Below, piece by piece: positions 16,298 through 25,959 of a stretch of DNA of 64,000 bases; within the stretch, counting starts at the first letter, position 1; each line of letters opens with the position of its first letter. This stretch comes from Micromonospora arborensis. Its GTDB lineage: Bacteria > Actinomycetota > Actinomycetes > Mycobacteriales > Micromonosporaceae. The translations under genes and the position numbers were made by a program. The DNA lies in assembly GCF_003205615.1 (NCBI RefSeq), contig NZ_PYBV01000042.1, positions 23,477 to 87,476 of the forward strand. Direction: 5' to 3'. The notes under the pieces were generated by a model. That model searched no databases and had not been told where the DNA came from. It worked only from the letters and a program-made list of their open reading frames with translations.

Positions 16298-16331
16298 TTC
16301 GACGCCGAATCTTTCGGCAACGAATATTTCG
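16298..16331. promoter_or_regulatory. MarR operator array of alternating half-sites
   Basis: Between the MFS and MarR start codons, TTCG and CGAA alternate at 16298, 16306, 16313, 16321 and 16328 (steps of 8, 7, 8, 7). They form GCCGAA-TCT-TTCGGC (16304-16318) and CGAA-TAT-TTCG (16321-16331). The array would cover both promoters. Confidence 0.65.
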
Positions 16332-16352
16332 GCGCTGACGTAAGCTGGGGCC

Positions 16353-16868
16353 ATGACCGCCACTCCGGACGCCGTCGACCGGCACATCGAGCGCTGGCTG
16401 CCCGTGGTGCCCGCTCTCGACCCGGACGTCGAGGGCGCGGTGACCAGGATGATCAAACTGACCCGGCACCTGCGGGCGGTCAAGGAACGGGTCCTGGTCG
16501 ATCTCGACCTGCCAGCCCACGAGTACGACACCCTGCACGCCCTGGCCGGCCGCCGCGGACGGGCGGCCCCCTCGGACCTCGCCGCGGATCTCGCGATGGC
16601 CCCCGCCTCGATCACGGCGCGCGTGGACGCCCTGCTGCGGCGAGGCTTCGTGCGTCGGATTCCGTCGACAGTCGACCGTCGCCGGGTGGACGTCGAGCTG
16701 ACCGACGCGGGTCAGGCCGCCTGGCACGGGGCGATGGAAATCCAGGGCGCGGAGGAGCACCGGCTGCTCGGCGCGCTCACCCCGACCGAGCGGCGACACC
16801 TGTCCGACCTGCTGCGTCGGGTGCTGCTCGTCGCCGAGCAGCCGGAAGACGCACCGGAAGCCGACTGA
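16353..16868 (+). CDS. MarR-family regulator of the divergent MFS pump
   Basis: The protein has 171 residues. An N-terminal dimer helix leads to LPAHEYDTLHAL, the recognition region LAADLAMAPASITARVDALL and the wing STVDRRRVDVELTDAG. This is a standard MarR fold. MarR proteins usually repress a neighbouring transporter and release DNA when they bind a small phenolic or drug ligand. The divergent MFS gene and the operator array at 16298-16331 fit that model. ATG 16353 is the only good start. The next gene begins 54 bp downstream. Confidence 0.88.
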   Translation: MTATPDAVDRHIERWLPVVPALDPDVEGAVTRMIKLTRHLRAVKERVLVDLDLPAHEYDTLHALAGRRGRAAPSDLAADLAMAPASITARVDALLRRGFVRRIPSTVDRRRVDVELTDAGQAAWHGAMEIQGAEEHRLLGALTPTERRHLSDLLRRVLLVAEQPEDAPEAD

Positions 16869-16921
16869 GCGGGCCAAAATCGTGTGGCGGCCCGCGTACC
16901 GATGATGGAAGGGTGACCGGC

Positions 16922-17437
16922 GTGACTGCGCATGCGCTGGCCGGGGCCCTGGCCGACGACGGACGGCGACGGATCTTCGCGGCGATCGTGCTGGGTGCGC
17001 CCAGCACGGCGGACGTCGCCGAACGGACCGGCCTGCCGGCGCGGGTGGTGCTCACCGGGGTCCGCCGGCTCACCGACGCGGGCCTCGTCACCGGCGTGGA
17101 CGGCGCGCTCGCGGCCGACGAGGCGTCGCTCCGGTCGGCCGCCCGCGACAGCCGCCCGGCCGACGACGCCGAGCCGGCCGCCGACCCGGTACTGCGGACC
17201 TTCCTGCGCGCCGGCGTCCTGGTCGGCCTGCCGGCCCAGCGGAGCCGGCGGCGGCTGCTGCTCGCGCACATCGCGGAGCGGTCGTTCGAACCGGGAACGC
17301 GCTATCCGGAACGAGCCGTCGACGACGCCCTCAAGCCGTGGTGCGCCGCGGGCGGGTCGGACCATGCCACGCTGCGCCGGTACCTGATCGACGAGCAGTT
17401 GCTCACCCGCGAGCACGGCATCTACCAGCGGCCCTGA
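16922..17437 (+). CDS. DUF2087-domain protein with winged helix
   Basis: The protein has 171 residues. GTG 16922 is preferred because GGAAGGG lies 8-9 nt upstream; GTG 16913 sits on that site. The first half is an ArsR-like winged helix (LADDGRRRIFAAIVLGAPS, VAERTGLPARVVLTGVRRL). The second half, LLLAHIAERSFEPGTRYPER with DHATLRRYLIDEQLLTRE, is the DUF2087 domain, thought to bind nucleic acid. It is widespread in actinomycetes and uncharacterised. It follows the MarR gene and may be in the same transcript. Confidence 0.8.
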   Translation: MTAHALAGALADDGRRRIFAAIVLGAPSTADVAERTGLPARVVLTGVRRLTDAGLVTGVDGALAADEASLRSAARDSRPADDAEPAADPVLRTFLRAGVLVGLPAQRSRRRLLLAHIAERSFEPGTRYPERAVDDALKPWCAAGGSDHATLRRYLIDEQLLTREHGIYQRP

Positions 17438-17489
17438 TCGTCCGCTGCGCCAATCGTCTGGTCGCGGAGCATCTTGCTAGCCTCGGCGC

Positions 17490-17966
17490 ATGACCTCCTG
17501 CACGCCCGCCGACGGCCCACCGGACCTGTTGTTCCTGCTCTCCTGGGCGAGTCACGCGTTGCAGACCGAGCACGCCGCAGGGCTGGCCGAGCTGGGCATT
17601 TCACCGCGGGCGCACTATGTGCTTGCCCAGGCCCGCGCCGGCGATCTGACCCAGCGGGAGATCGGTGAGCGATGCGGCGTGGACAAGACCACGATGGTCG
17701 TCACGCTCGACCAGTTGGAGCGGGCCGGGCTGGCCGAGCGTCGCCCCGTACCGACGGATCGGCGGGCCCGGATGGTCGCGGTGACCCCGGCGGGGGAGCA
17801 GGTCCTCTCGCGGGCGCAGCAGGTGGTCCGGCGCATCCAGGACGACCTCCTCGCGACCCTGCCTGAGCAGGACCGGGAGGCGTTCCTGCGTGCCCTCCTG
17901 GCGCTGTTGAGCGGCCCGTTGGCCAACACCTCCCCGTACGCGCCTGGCAATCGATCCGGCTGCTGA
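17490..17966 (+). CDS. MarR-family regulator
   Basis: The protein has 158 residues. LLFLLSWASHALQTEHAAGL is the dimer helix, ISPRAHYVLAQARAGDL and IGERCGVDKTTMVVTLDQLE the DNA-binding helices, and VPTDRRARMVAVTPAGEQVL the wing. It is followed after 9 bp by a 7-bp-arm palindrome and then a DUF6069 membrane gene on the same strand. That gene is the likely target, with the palindrome as operator. The ligand is unknown. Confidence 0.87.
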   Translation: MTSCTPADGPPDLLFLLSWASHALQTEHAAGLAELGISPRAHYVLAQARAGDLTQREIGERCGVDKTTMVVTLDQLERAGLAERRPVPTDRRARMVAVTPAGEQVLSRAQQVVRRIQDDLLATLPEQDREAFLRALLALLSGPLANTSPYAPGNRSGC

Positions 17967-17975
17967 TCCCGATTG

Positions 17976-17999
17976 AGATAGTTCCGAACAAGACTATCT
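17976..17999. promoter_or_regulatory. Palindromic operator upstream of the DUF6069 gene
   Basis: AGATAGT-N10-ACTATCT with an inner GTTC-C-GAAC dyad, A/T-rich in a GC-rich surround. It lies between the MarR gene and the start at 18043, the place expected for a MarR site overlapping a promoter. Confidence 0.5.
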
Positions 18000-18042
18000 G
18001 CTACGGTCGTCCTCGTTCGTTTCCCCTGAACGAGGAGCCGTC

Positions 18043-18456
18043 ATGAGCGCTACCGCCGTTGCGACCCCCACTACCCCATTGCTGCGCCGCCGCGCCCTCG
18101 GCGTCGCCGCCGCCGTCGTGGCCTGCCTGGCCATCTGGGCGATCGGCGCGCTGGCCGGAGTCGACTACACCGTCGAGAACCCGGGTCAGCCCGCCAGGGT
18201 CATCGGGGCCGGCGCGATCGTCACGGTCGCGCTGGGCGCCACCCTGCTCGGCTGGGCGGCGTTGGCCCTGCTGGAGCGGTTCGCCAAGCGGTTCGCCCGT
18301 CCTGTCTGGATATCGCTGGCCGTCCTGGTGACGTTGCTGTCCTTCGCCCCGCTGATCGGCACCGAGGCCACCGGCGGCGCCAAGCTGGCCCTCGGCGCGA
18401 CGCACGTGGCCGTGGCGGTCATGCTGATCGCCCTGCTGCCGGCCCGTCGCCGCTGA
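18043..18456 (+). CDS. DUF6069-like four-helix membrane protein
   Basis: The protein has 137 residues with four membrane helices: ALGVAAAVVACLAIWAIGAL, VIGAGAIVTVALGATLLGWA, PVWISLAVLVTLLSFAPLIG and LGATHVAVAVMLIALLPA. The periplasmic loop AGVDYTVENPGQPARVI resembles the DUF6069 family of actinobacterial membrane proteins. ATG 18043 follows GAGGAGC. It probably responds to the MarR regulator just upstream. No biochemical role is known for the family. Confidence 0.7.
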   Translation: MSATAVATPTTPLLRRRALGVAAAVVACLAIWAIGALAGVDYTVENPGQPARVIGAGAIVTVALGATLLGWAALALLERFAKRFARPVWISLAVLVTLLSFAPLIGTEATGGAKLALGATHVAVAVMLIALLPARRR

Positions 18457-18498
18457 CCGAATGGATAAAGCCGTTGACCGGGCGGTGATGATCAACAG

Positions 18499-19014
18499 GT
18501 GACCACCACCGTCCGACCAACCTGGTCGACCAGCAACGTTCGGCCCGACCACCCCGACGCGGTGCAACTGCTGCGTGAGTACATGACCGAGATGGTGGTT
18601 CGCTACCACCGCCGCCCGGCCCTGCCCGGCGAGGTCGACGAGGCGCTGGCCGAGCTGCCCAGCAACGACCTGATCGACCCGAGCGGGCTGCTGCTGCTCG
18701 CCCACCACGGCGCTGACCTGGCCGGCTGCGCCGGGCTGCGCTGGCAGCCAGGCTGGGCCGAGCTGACCCGGGTGTTCGTCCGCCCCGCTCATCGTGGTGC
18801 CGGTGGGGGCACCGCGCTACTGGCCGCCATTGAGGAACAAGCCCGGGCGGCCGGGGCGGACCGGATCCGCCTCGACACCCGCAACGACCTGGTCGAGGCC
18901 CGCGCCCTGTACGCGCGGCACGGCTACCGGGAGATCCCGGCGTACTCGCGGGGCCCCTACGCCGAGCACTGGTTCGAGAAGCGGTTGACGCCAGCCGACG
19001 GACGCGCTAAATAA
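18499..19014 (+). CDS. GNAT-family N-acetyltransferase
   Basis: The protein has 171 residues with a GTG start. GCAGLRWQPGWAELTRVFVR followed by PAHRGAGGGTALLAAIEEQA is the core strand and acetyl-CoA loop; LDTRNDLVEARALYARHGYR is the C-terminal GNAT motif. It belongs to the small monomeric acetyltransferases with no readable substrate. The start lies 43 bp after the DUF6069 gene on the same strand. The downstream Hsp20 gene has its own operator. Confidence 0.85.
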   Translation: MTTTVRPTWSTSNVRPDHPDAVQLLREYMTEMVVRYHRRPALPGEVDEALAELPSNDLIDPSGLLLLAHHGADLAGCAGLRWQPGWAELTRVFVRPAHRGAGGGTALLAAIEEQARAAGADRIRLDTRNDLVEARALYARHGYREIPAYSRGPYAEHWFEKRLTPADGRAK

Positions 19015-19023
19015 GTAGAGGAA

Positions 19024-19044
19024 GTTGAGCCGCCCAGGCTCAAC
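19024..19044 (+). promoter_or_regulatory. HAIR-like HspR operator upstream of hsp20
   Basis: GTTGAGC-N7-GCTCAAC, 33 bp before the hsp20 start. HspR binds HAIR elements of consensus CTTGAGT-N7-ACTCAAG, so spacing and most bases agree. An A/T-rich CTAAATAAGTAG lies just upstream and may be the -10 region. Confidence 0.6.
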
Positions 19045-19076
19045 CCATCACCTTCGGCCAGGAGAACCGAGGAGGC

Positions 19077-19508
19077 ATGACCATGTTGATGCGTACCGAC
19101 CCGTTCCGCGAGATCGACCGGCTCACCGAGCAGTTCTTCGGTACGACAGCCCGTCCCGCGACGATGCACCTGGACGCGTACCGCGACGGCGACCACTTCT
19201 ACGCGGCGTTCGACCTGCCCGGCGTCGACCCGGACAGCATCGACTGCACCGTCGAGCGCAACGTGCTCACCGTCCGCGCCGAGCGTCGCCGGCCCGTCGG
19301 CGACGGCGTCGAGCTGGTGGCCGCCGAACGCCCGATGGGCACCTTCACCCGGCGGCTGTTCCTGGGCGACACACTGGACACCGACAAGCTGGAGGCGGGC
19401 TACGAGCACGGGGTGCTGACGTTGCGCATCCCCGTCGCCGAGCGTGCCAAGCCCCGCCGGGTGACCATCACGGCCAACGGCGACGGCCGTCGGCAAATCA
19501 ACGCCTGA
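19077..19508 (+). CDS. Hsp20/alpha-crystallin small heat-shock protein
   Basis: The protein has 143 residues. The alpha-crystallin domain runs from MHLDAYRDGDHFYAAFDLPG to GVLTLRIPVAERAKPRRVTI, with PMGTFTRRLFLGDTLDTDK in the middle and the conserved AxGVLxxxxP-type end (HGVLTLRIP). Small Hsps hold unfolding proteins in soluble complexes in the cytoplasm. A GAGGAG ribosome site precedes ATG 19077; ATG 19083 is an alternative. The upstream GTTGAGC-N7-GCTCAAC dyad suggests heat-shock repression by HspR. Confidence 0.93.
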   Translation: MTMLMRTDPFREIDRLTEQFFGTTARPATMHLDAYRDGDHFYAAFDLPGVDPDSIDCTVERNVLTVRAERRRPVGDGVELVAAERPMGTFTRRLFLGDTLDTDKLEAGYEHGVLTLRIPVAERAKPRRVTITANGDGRRQINA

Positions 19509-19535
19509 CCACGATCGCCTGATCGACACGGAGAC

Positions 19536-19590
19536 GGGTGGGATCCGGCGCGCCTACGCGCTGATCCCACCCGAGGCTGAGAGCCTTTTT
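19536..19590 (+). terminator. Double hairpin terminator with T-tract
   Basis: GGGTGGGATC (19536) pairs with GATCCCACCC (19563). A second small hairpin AGGCT-GAG-AGCCT (19574-19586) runs into TTTTT. This ends hsp20 transcription and lies just before the recombinase start. Confidence 0.75.
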
Positions 19591-19593
19591 CAC

Positions 19594-20592
19594 ATGGTGA
19601 TCTCCGACGCTCCGGTACTGGCCCGCCCGACCGCGCCGCCCGCGCTGCCGAGCGGGCCGGTCGAGGTCACCGAGGCGTGGCTGCGCAACAGGCGGTTGTC
19701 CGAGCACACCCGCGACGCGTACCGGCGTGATGTCACCGGCTGGCTGCGCTGGTGCGCCGGCCGCGACCTGGATCCGCTGCGGGCCACGTTCCTGCACGTC
19801 AACGAGTACGCCCGCGCGCTGGAGTCGACAATCGGTGCCCGCAGCGGCCGCCCGCTGACCCCGGCGACCGTGGCACGTCGGCTCTCCGCGCTGTCCAGCT
19901 GGTACGACTTCCTCGTCAAACTCGGCGGGGTGCCGGCCAACCCGGTCTCCGGCGCGGACCGACCCCGCGTCGACCGGGACCACTCCGCCACCGTCGGGCT
20001 CACCCCCGAGGAGGTGGACGCCCTACTCGCCGCCGCCGACGCGGACACCGGCGCGACCGCCGTGCGCAATCGGGCCGCGATCGCGCTCCTGGCCGACCTG
20101 GGCCTACGGGTCGGGGAGCTCATCTCCCTGGACCTGACCGACCTCGGCACCGAACGCGGGCACCGCAGCGTGCGCTTCATCGGCAAGGGCGGCAAGCAGC
20201 GCCGCCGCGCCCTGACCCCCGGCACCGGCTACGCCGTCGACGCCTACCTGGCCCAGCGGGCCGCCGCCACCGGCGTGCCGGTGCCGCAGCTGACCGGGCC
20301 GCTGCTGGTCACCGCCAGCGGCGCCCGACTGGACCGGCACTCGGTGTTCCGGATGGTCCGTCGGCTTGCCCGCGCGGCCGGCATCCCGGCCTGGGCGAAG
20401 CTGTCGCCGCACTCGCTGCGGCACGCCTTCGCCACCACCGCCCGTTCCGAGGGCGTGCCGCTGGAGGACGTGCAGGACGCGATGGGCCACGCCGACCCAC
20501 GCACCACCCGCCGTTACGACAGGGACCGGCACAACCTCGACCGCGACCCGGCGTACGTGGTGTGGGCGGCCCGGTCCCGCCGCCGCGGCTGA
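19594..20592 (+). CDS. Tyrosine recombinase/integrase (XerC/D type)
   Basis: The protein has 332 residues. The N-terminal SAM-like domain (TEAWLRNRRLSEHTRDAYRR) binds the core site. The catalytic domain has all residues: Arg in LGLRVGELISL, Lys in GKGGKQRR, His-x-x-Arg in HSLRHAFATT, His in GHADPRTT and Tyr in RRYDRDR. It joins or excises DNA at short sites. No phage or integrative element genes surround it, and it follows directly on the hsp20 terminator. It is therefore a solitary recombinase of unknown target. Two direct repeats lie just after its stop. A terminator before it implies that its promoter lies within about 60 bp. Confidence 0.9.
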   Translation: MVISDAPVLARPTAPPALPSGPVEVTEAWLRNRRLSEHTRDAYRRDVTGWLRWCAGRDLDPLRATFLHVNEYARALESTIGARSGRPLTPATVARRLSALSSWYDFLVKLGGVPANPVSGADRPRVDRDHSATVGLTPEEVDALLAAADADTGATAVRNRAAIALLADLGLRVGELISLDLTDLGTERGHRSVRFIGKGGKQRRRALTPGTGYAVDAYLAQRAAATGVPVPQLTGPLLVTASGARLDRHSVFRMVRRLARAAGIPAWAKLSPHSLRHAFATTARSEGVPLEDVQDAMGHADPRTTRRYDRDRHNLDRDPAYVVWAARSRRRG

Positions 20593-20596
20593 TCCG

Positions 20597-20653
20597 CTCG
20601 ACGTGGGCCCGCCGCTGAGCGCGACGCGCTCTACGTGGGCCCGCCGCCGAGCG
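20597..20653. repeat. Two 25-bp direct repeats after the recombinase gene
   Basis: CTCGACGTGGGCCCGCCGCT at 20597 recurs as CTCTACGTGGGCCCGCCGCC at 20629, a 32-bp period with two to three mismatches over 25 bp. They fill the 69 bp between convergent recombinase and RidA genes. Confidence 0.6.
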
Positions 20654-20661
20654 TCCGCTGG

Positions 20662-21069
20662 TTAGTCGAGAACCGCGGTGGCTTCGACCTCGACGAGGAG
20701 ATCAGACTCGCCGAGAGCACTGACACCCAGCAGCGTGATGGGCTTGACCGGGTCAACTCCCAGCTTCTCGGCCGCCCGAGCCACGCCTTCGCCCAACAGG
20801 GGCATCTTGTCGGCAGACCAGTCGACGACGTAGATGGTCAGCTTCGCCACGTCGTCGAAGGACCCGCCGATCTCGGTCAGGGCGGTGCCAACGTTGAGAT
20901 AGCACTGCTCGACCTGGGCGGCGAAGTCTCCCTCACCGACTTTGCGCCCTTCGGCGTCGCGGGCCACCTGACCAGCGAGGAACACCAGCCTGGACCCGGT
21001 GGCGATCGACAACTGACGGTAGACGTCCGGCTTCGGCAACCCATCCGGGTTGACGAGAGTGACGGCCAT
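20662..21069 (-). CDS. RidA-family reactive-intermediate deaminase
   Basis: The protein has 135 residues from ATG 21069. MAVTLVNPDGLPKPDVYRQL and RLVFLAGQVARDAEGRKVGE are the N-terminal strands; YLNVGTALTEIGGSFDDVAK and the end PITLLGVSALGESDLLVEVE match the YjgF/YER057c/UK114 fold. RidA proteins hydrolyse enamine/imine intermediates from PLP enzymes. In place of the usual Arg near the C-terminus (RxxV motif) the sequence reads LLGVSAL, so this is probably a RidA-like subgroup of different specificity. It shares a strand with the VOC gene 32 bp upstream, a likely operon. Confidence 0.85.
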   Translation of the reverse strand: MAVTLVNPDGLPKPDVYRQLSIATGSRLVFLAGQVARDAEGRKVGEGDFAAQVEQCYLNVGTALTEIGGSFDDVAKLTIYVVDWSADKMPLLGEGVARAAEKLGVDPVKPITLLGVSALGESDLLVEVEATAVLD

Positions 21070-21101
21070 GCTGACTCCTTCTGTCGTTGCGCCGAGCTGT
21101 C

Positions 21102-21473
21102 TCAGCTCTGCGGGCGGGGGCAGATGCAGAACGGCTGCCCGATCGGGTCGAGGAGCACCACCCACCCCTCGCCGCCGGGCTGGAACTCCGGCTTGGACGC
21201 GCCCGCCGCGACGAGCTTCTTCTCCGCCGCCGCGAGGTCGTCGACGTAGAGATCCAGGTGGTAGCGCTTGGCGCCGGTCGGGTCCGGCCAGGACGGCGGC
21301 TGGTAGCCCTCGACCAAGCCGAAGCCGATGGAGACGCCACCGGAGCTGATCATCGCGTACTCGGCCTGGCTGTGGGTGATCTCCCAGCCGAGCGCCTCGT
21401 GGTAGAACGCGGCGTGGCCGGCGGGGTCGGAACTGTCGAGGTTGACCATTGCGAGGTCAGCAGAAACTGTCAC
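21102..21473 (-). CDS. VOC/glyoxalase-superfamily protein
   Basis: The protein has 123 residues from GTG 21473 (ATG 21449 is possible). Two beta-alpha-beta-beta-beta units are visible: LAMVNLDSSDPAGHAAFYHE with LGWEI, then RYHLDLYVDDLAAAEKKLVA and FCICPRPQS at the end. The pattern matches glyoxalase/bleomycin-resistance-like proteins often annotated as VOC family. Metal ligands are incomplete, so binding or metal-independent function is possible. It precedes ridA on the same strand. Confidence 0.8.
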   Translation of the reverse strand: MTVSADLAMVNLDSSDPAGHAAFYHEALGWEITHSQAEYAMISSGGVSIGFGLVEGYQPPSWPDPTGAKRYHLDLYVDDLAAAEKKLVAAGASKPEFQPGGEGWVVLLDPIGQPFCICPRPQS

Positions 21474-21561
21474 GTCGGCAGTATGTCGCGGCCGTCCGAC
21501 AGGATCGGTCCCACGACACTCGCTGCGGCCGTACGTCGTACCTCGCTCGTACGGTCGACGG

Positions 21562-22407
21562 ATGAGACACGGTCTGGAGATCTCCTGCGGCGGTGCCGCC
21601 GTCACAGTGTCCACCCTGGTCGAGCTGGGTGAGCTCGCCGAGCGCGCCGGATGGGACGGCGTGTTCCTGGAGGATTACCTGGTCCACTACTCCGGCGACG
21701 ACCCGTTCACCTACGACCCCTGGCTGGTGCTCGCCGCGATCGCGGGTCGCACCGACCGGGTGCGGTTGGGCACCACGGTCACCGCGCTGCCCCGGCGCCG
21801 CCCGGCGAAGCTGGCGCGGGAGGTCCTCACCCTCGACCACCTCAGCGCGGGCCGCGCCACCGTGGCGGTCGGTGTCGGCGACCCCGCTGACCGGGGGATG
21901 GCCGCGTTCGGCGAGCAGACCGACGTGTCCGTGCGCGCCGCGATGCTCGACGAAGGGCTCGACCTGCTGACCGGGCTGCTCAGCGGCGAGCGGGTCAGCC
22001 ACCAGGGCACCCACTACCGCGCCGACGGGGTGGCGTTGCGACCTGCGCCCGTGCAGTCGCCCCGAGTGCCGGTCTGGGTTGGCGGCAGCACCCAGGCCGG
22101 AGCGGTGCGCCGTCGTGCGGCCCGCGCCGACGGCATCGTGCCCTACAAGCTCACCGACACCGACGGGTGGTCCGACTTCACCCCCGACGAGGTCCACGAG
22201 TTGGTGAGCGCCCTGCCACCCACCCGCGCCGACGGTCAACCGTTCGACGTGGCGATCGGTGGTCGGCGGCGCCGATCCGACGAACGCGCCGAACGGGCGT
22301 ACCTCGATGAGCTCGCGGCGGCCGGCGCAACCTGGTGGCTGGAGTTCGTCCCGGTCGACGACCCGGAGACGATGCGCGCCGCCGTCGCCCGGGGCCCGCT
22401 ACGCTGA
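21562..22407 (+). CDS. LLM-class F420-dependent oxidoreductase
   Basis: The protein has 281 residues. ATG 21562 (MRHGLEISCGGAAVTVSTLV) is the start; longer frames lie antisense to the VOC gene. AERAGWDGVFLEDYL, RVRLGTTVTALPRRRPAKLA and EVLTLDHLSAGRATVAVGVG are diagnostic of bacterial luciferase-like monooxygenase-fold enzymes, which in actinomycetes mostly use cofactor F420. The substrate is not predictable. It is convergent with the beta-propeller gene, 6 bp between stops. Confidence 0.88.
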   Translation: MRHGLEISCGGAAVTVSTLVELGELAERAGWDGVFLEDYLVHYSGDDPFTYDPWLVLAAIAGRTDRVRLGTTVTALPRRRPAKLAREVLTLDHLSAGRATVAVGVGDPADRGMAAFGEQTDVSVRAAMLDEGLDLLTGLLSGERVSHQGTHYRADGVALRPAPVQSPRVPVWVGGSTQAGAVRRRAARADGIVPYKLTDTDGWSDFTPDEVHELVSALPPTRADGQPFDVAIGGRRRRSDERAERAYLDELAAAGATWWLEFVPVDDPETMRAAVARGPLR

Positions 22408-22413
22408 GCGCCG

Positions 22414-23586
22414 TCAGGGGGCGTCGAGTGGCCAGAGCGTCACGCGGGTGCCGTCGCGGCAGATGAGCCGGGTGTCGACCCGCCGGCAGCTGGTCAGGCC
22501 GGCCGGGAGCACCGCGATCACCCGGTGGCCGTCCGGGCCCACCGTCGCGACCAGGACGCGCCGGCCGTCCGACGCCATGCCCAGCAGCACCATCGACTCG
22601 CTGGCGACCCGAGCGCCCGCGACGGCGTCCCAGTGCGCCCCGGCCGGCCACGTCCAACGCCGCGCGCCGGTGCCCGCGTCGATGGCCCAACGGCCCTGCT
22701 GGTCCTGCCCGCAGATCAGACCCTGGCAGGGCCGCAGCGTCAGCTCGCCCGGCTCGATCGGCATCTGCCAGCGCGGCGACAGGCCGGGCAGGTCGTAACC
22801 GGTCAGCGCCGCCCCGCCGCTGCCGTTCGGGTGCCGCAGCACCAGGTGCGCGCCAACGACCTGGGGGTTGTCCGGGCCGTAGTCGGCCGGCGGAAGCCAC
22901 CCCCGCCCGCGGTCGGTGCCGTCGCGGGTGTCGAGCAGCCGGGCCAGCCCGTCGTCCTGCACCAGCAGCAACCGCCCCGGCATGTCGGGCAGCACCCGCA
23001 GCACCGCCGTGGAGGGCACCGGCACCGACCAACGATTGAGGCCGGTGGTCGGATCGACCCCGTGCACGCTGCCCTCGACCCGGCGACCCGGCTCGGAGGC
23101 ACTGCGCACCTCGCTCACCGCGACCGCCGCGTCGCCGGCCGCGTACACCCGCTCGGGTCGTCGCCAGACCGCCTGGCCGGTGCGGATCGACCGGGCGGTG
23201 GTCACCCTCGTCCCGCGGACCTGGTCGCGTTCGACGACCAGCAGCAGGTCACCGACGGTTTCGGCGGACCACCCGGAGGCGGGCGACACCGCGACCCGCC
23301 ACCGCGCCGGGCGATGTGGCGCGGCCGCGTCGTAGGCACTCAGCGTCGGCGGGTTCGGGCCGGGGTCGACGACCAGCAGCAGCGGCCCCGCGCCGAGCAC
23401 GGTCGCCCCGGCGGGAGCCGTCGGCCCGAGCTCAGGCGTCAGGTAACCGGGCCCGGCGGCCCCGCCGAGCAGGGCGCACACCACCAGCAGCAGCGCCACC
23501 CGCCGGCCACGGGATGCCTGCCGCGGTGGCCTGTCGTCGTCCCGGGGCGCGCCCCGGTCGTCGCCCAGTTCGATCAGCACCGACAT
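22414..23586 (-). CDS. PQQ-like beta-propeller membrane-anchored protein
   Basis: The protein has 390 residues. A charged cytoplasmic N-terminus is followed by one membrane helix (VALLLVVCALLGGAAGPGYL, about residues 30-49). Repeated blades of the type LLLVVDPG...YDAA, GSVHGVDPTTGLNRWSVPV and GRWAIDAGTGARRWTWPAG are PQQ-binding-like propeller repeats. Such proteins are extracytoplasmic scaffolds or sensors; no catalytic residues were seen. It lies 25 bp downstream of the acyl-CoA dehydrogenase gene, so the two form an operon, but a joint function is not obvious. Confidence 0.75.
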   Translation of the reverse strand: MSVLIELGDDRGAPRDDDRPPRQASRGRRVALLLVVCALLGGAAGPGYLTPELGPTAPAGATVLGAGPLLLVVDPGPNPPTLSAYDAAAPHRPARWRVAVSPASGWSAETVGDLLLVVERDQVRGTRVTTARSIRTGQAVWRRPERVYAAGDAAVAVSEVRSASEPGRRVEGSVHGVDPTTGLNRWSVPVPSTAVLRVLPDMPGRLLLVQDDGLARLLDTRDGTDRGRGWLPPADYGPDNPQVVGAHLVLRHPNGSGGAALTGYDLPGLSPRWQMPIEPGELTLRPCQGLICGQDQQGRWAIDAGTGARRWTWPAGAHWDAVAGARVASESMVLLGMASDGRRVLVATVGPDGHRVIAVLPAGLTSCRRVDTRLICRDGTRVTLWPLDAP

Positions 23587-23611
23587 GGGTGCCTGCGCTC
23601 GCGTCGGCCGG

Positions 23612-25315
<1,704 letters not shown>

Positions 25316-25498
25316 CGATCGACTCCTGGCACTGCTCGGGGGTGTGCGCCGACGGTAGACGATCCGTGGCCGCCGCGAACAGGGCAGTCCCGCGGCTGAT
25401 TTCCGGCTTGTCGCCCTTTGGTGCGATTGTGTTCTCTACGGTCGGTAGTCGTGGGTGCCGGCCAGCCGTGGAGCCGACCGGCCCGGCGTCACCGCCCG

Positions 25499-25909
25499 AT
25501 GCGCACCGGGTTGGCCTTCGCCGGGTTCGGCGTGGCGCTGTGCTGCGTCGGGGTAGCCGGGCTGGCCGCCTGGAACCTGCAGACCGTCCGTCAGGCCGCC
25601 GGCCCGATCCGGGAGACCGCCGACGGGTTCCTCAGTGAGGTGGCCCTCGGCGACAGCGACGGCGCGTACGACCGGCTCTGCGCGGACGCGCGCAGCCGCT
25701 GGAGCGCGATCGGTTTCACCAGTTGGGTGCGTACGCCGCCGATGGTCACCGACTACGAGATCACCGACGTGTCGGTGGCGACCCGCAGTGGGCGGCCACA
25801 GGGCACGGTGACCGTGAAGGTGACCCGCGACGGTGGGCTCACCGAGGAACGCCGCCTGCCAGTGGTCCGCGAGGGCGGGGACTGGCGGGTGTGCGGTGAT
25901 CCCTTCTGA
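25499..25909 (+). CDS. DUF4878-like membrane-anchored protein
   Basis: The protein has 136 residues from ATG 25499; an upstream GTG would add about 16 residues. One N-terminal helix (TGLAFAGFGVALCCVGVAGL) anchors a small domain: TADGFLSEVALGDSDGAYDR, SYxL-type residues and GTVTVKVTRDGGLTEERRLP to GGDWRVCGDPF. The cystatin/NTF2-like pattern resembles the DUF4878 family. Two Cys residues could pair outside the cell. The function is unknown. It is divergent from the acyl-CoA dehydrogenase gene. Confidence 0.65.
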   Translation: MRTGLAFAGFGVALCCVGVAGLAAWNLQTVRQAAGPIRETADGFLSEVALGDSDGAYDRLCADARSRWSAIGFTSWVRTPPMVTDYEITDVSVATRSGRPQGTVTVKVTRDGGLTEERRLPVVREGGDWRVCGDPF

Positions 25910-25959
25910 GCCGCCGGCCACCGCCCCGGTGCGACCCTGGTTGCTGCGACCGCGCGAGG

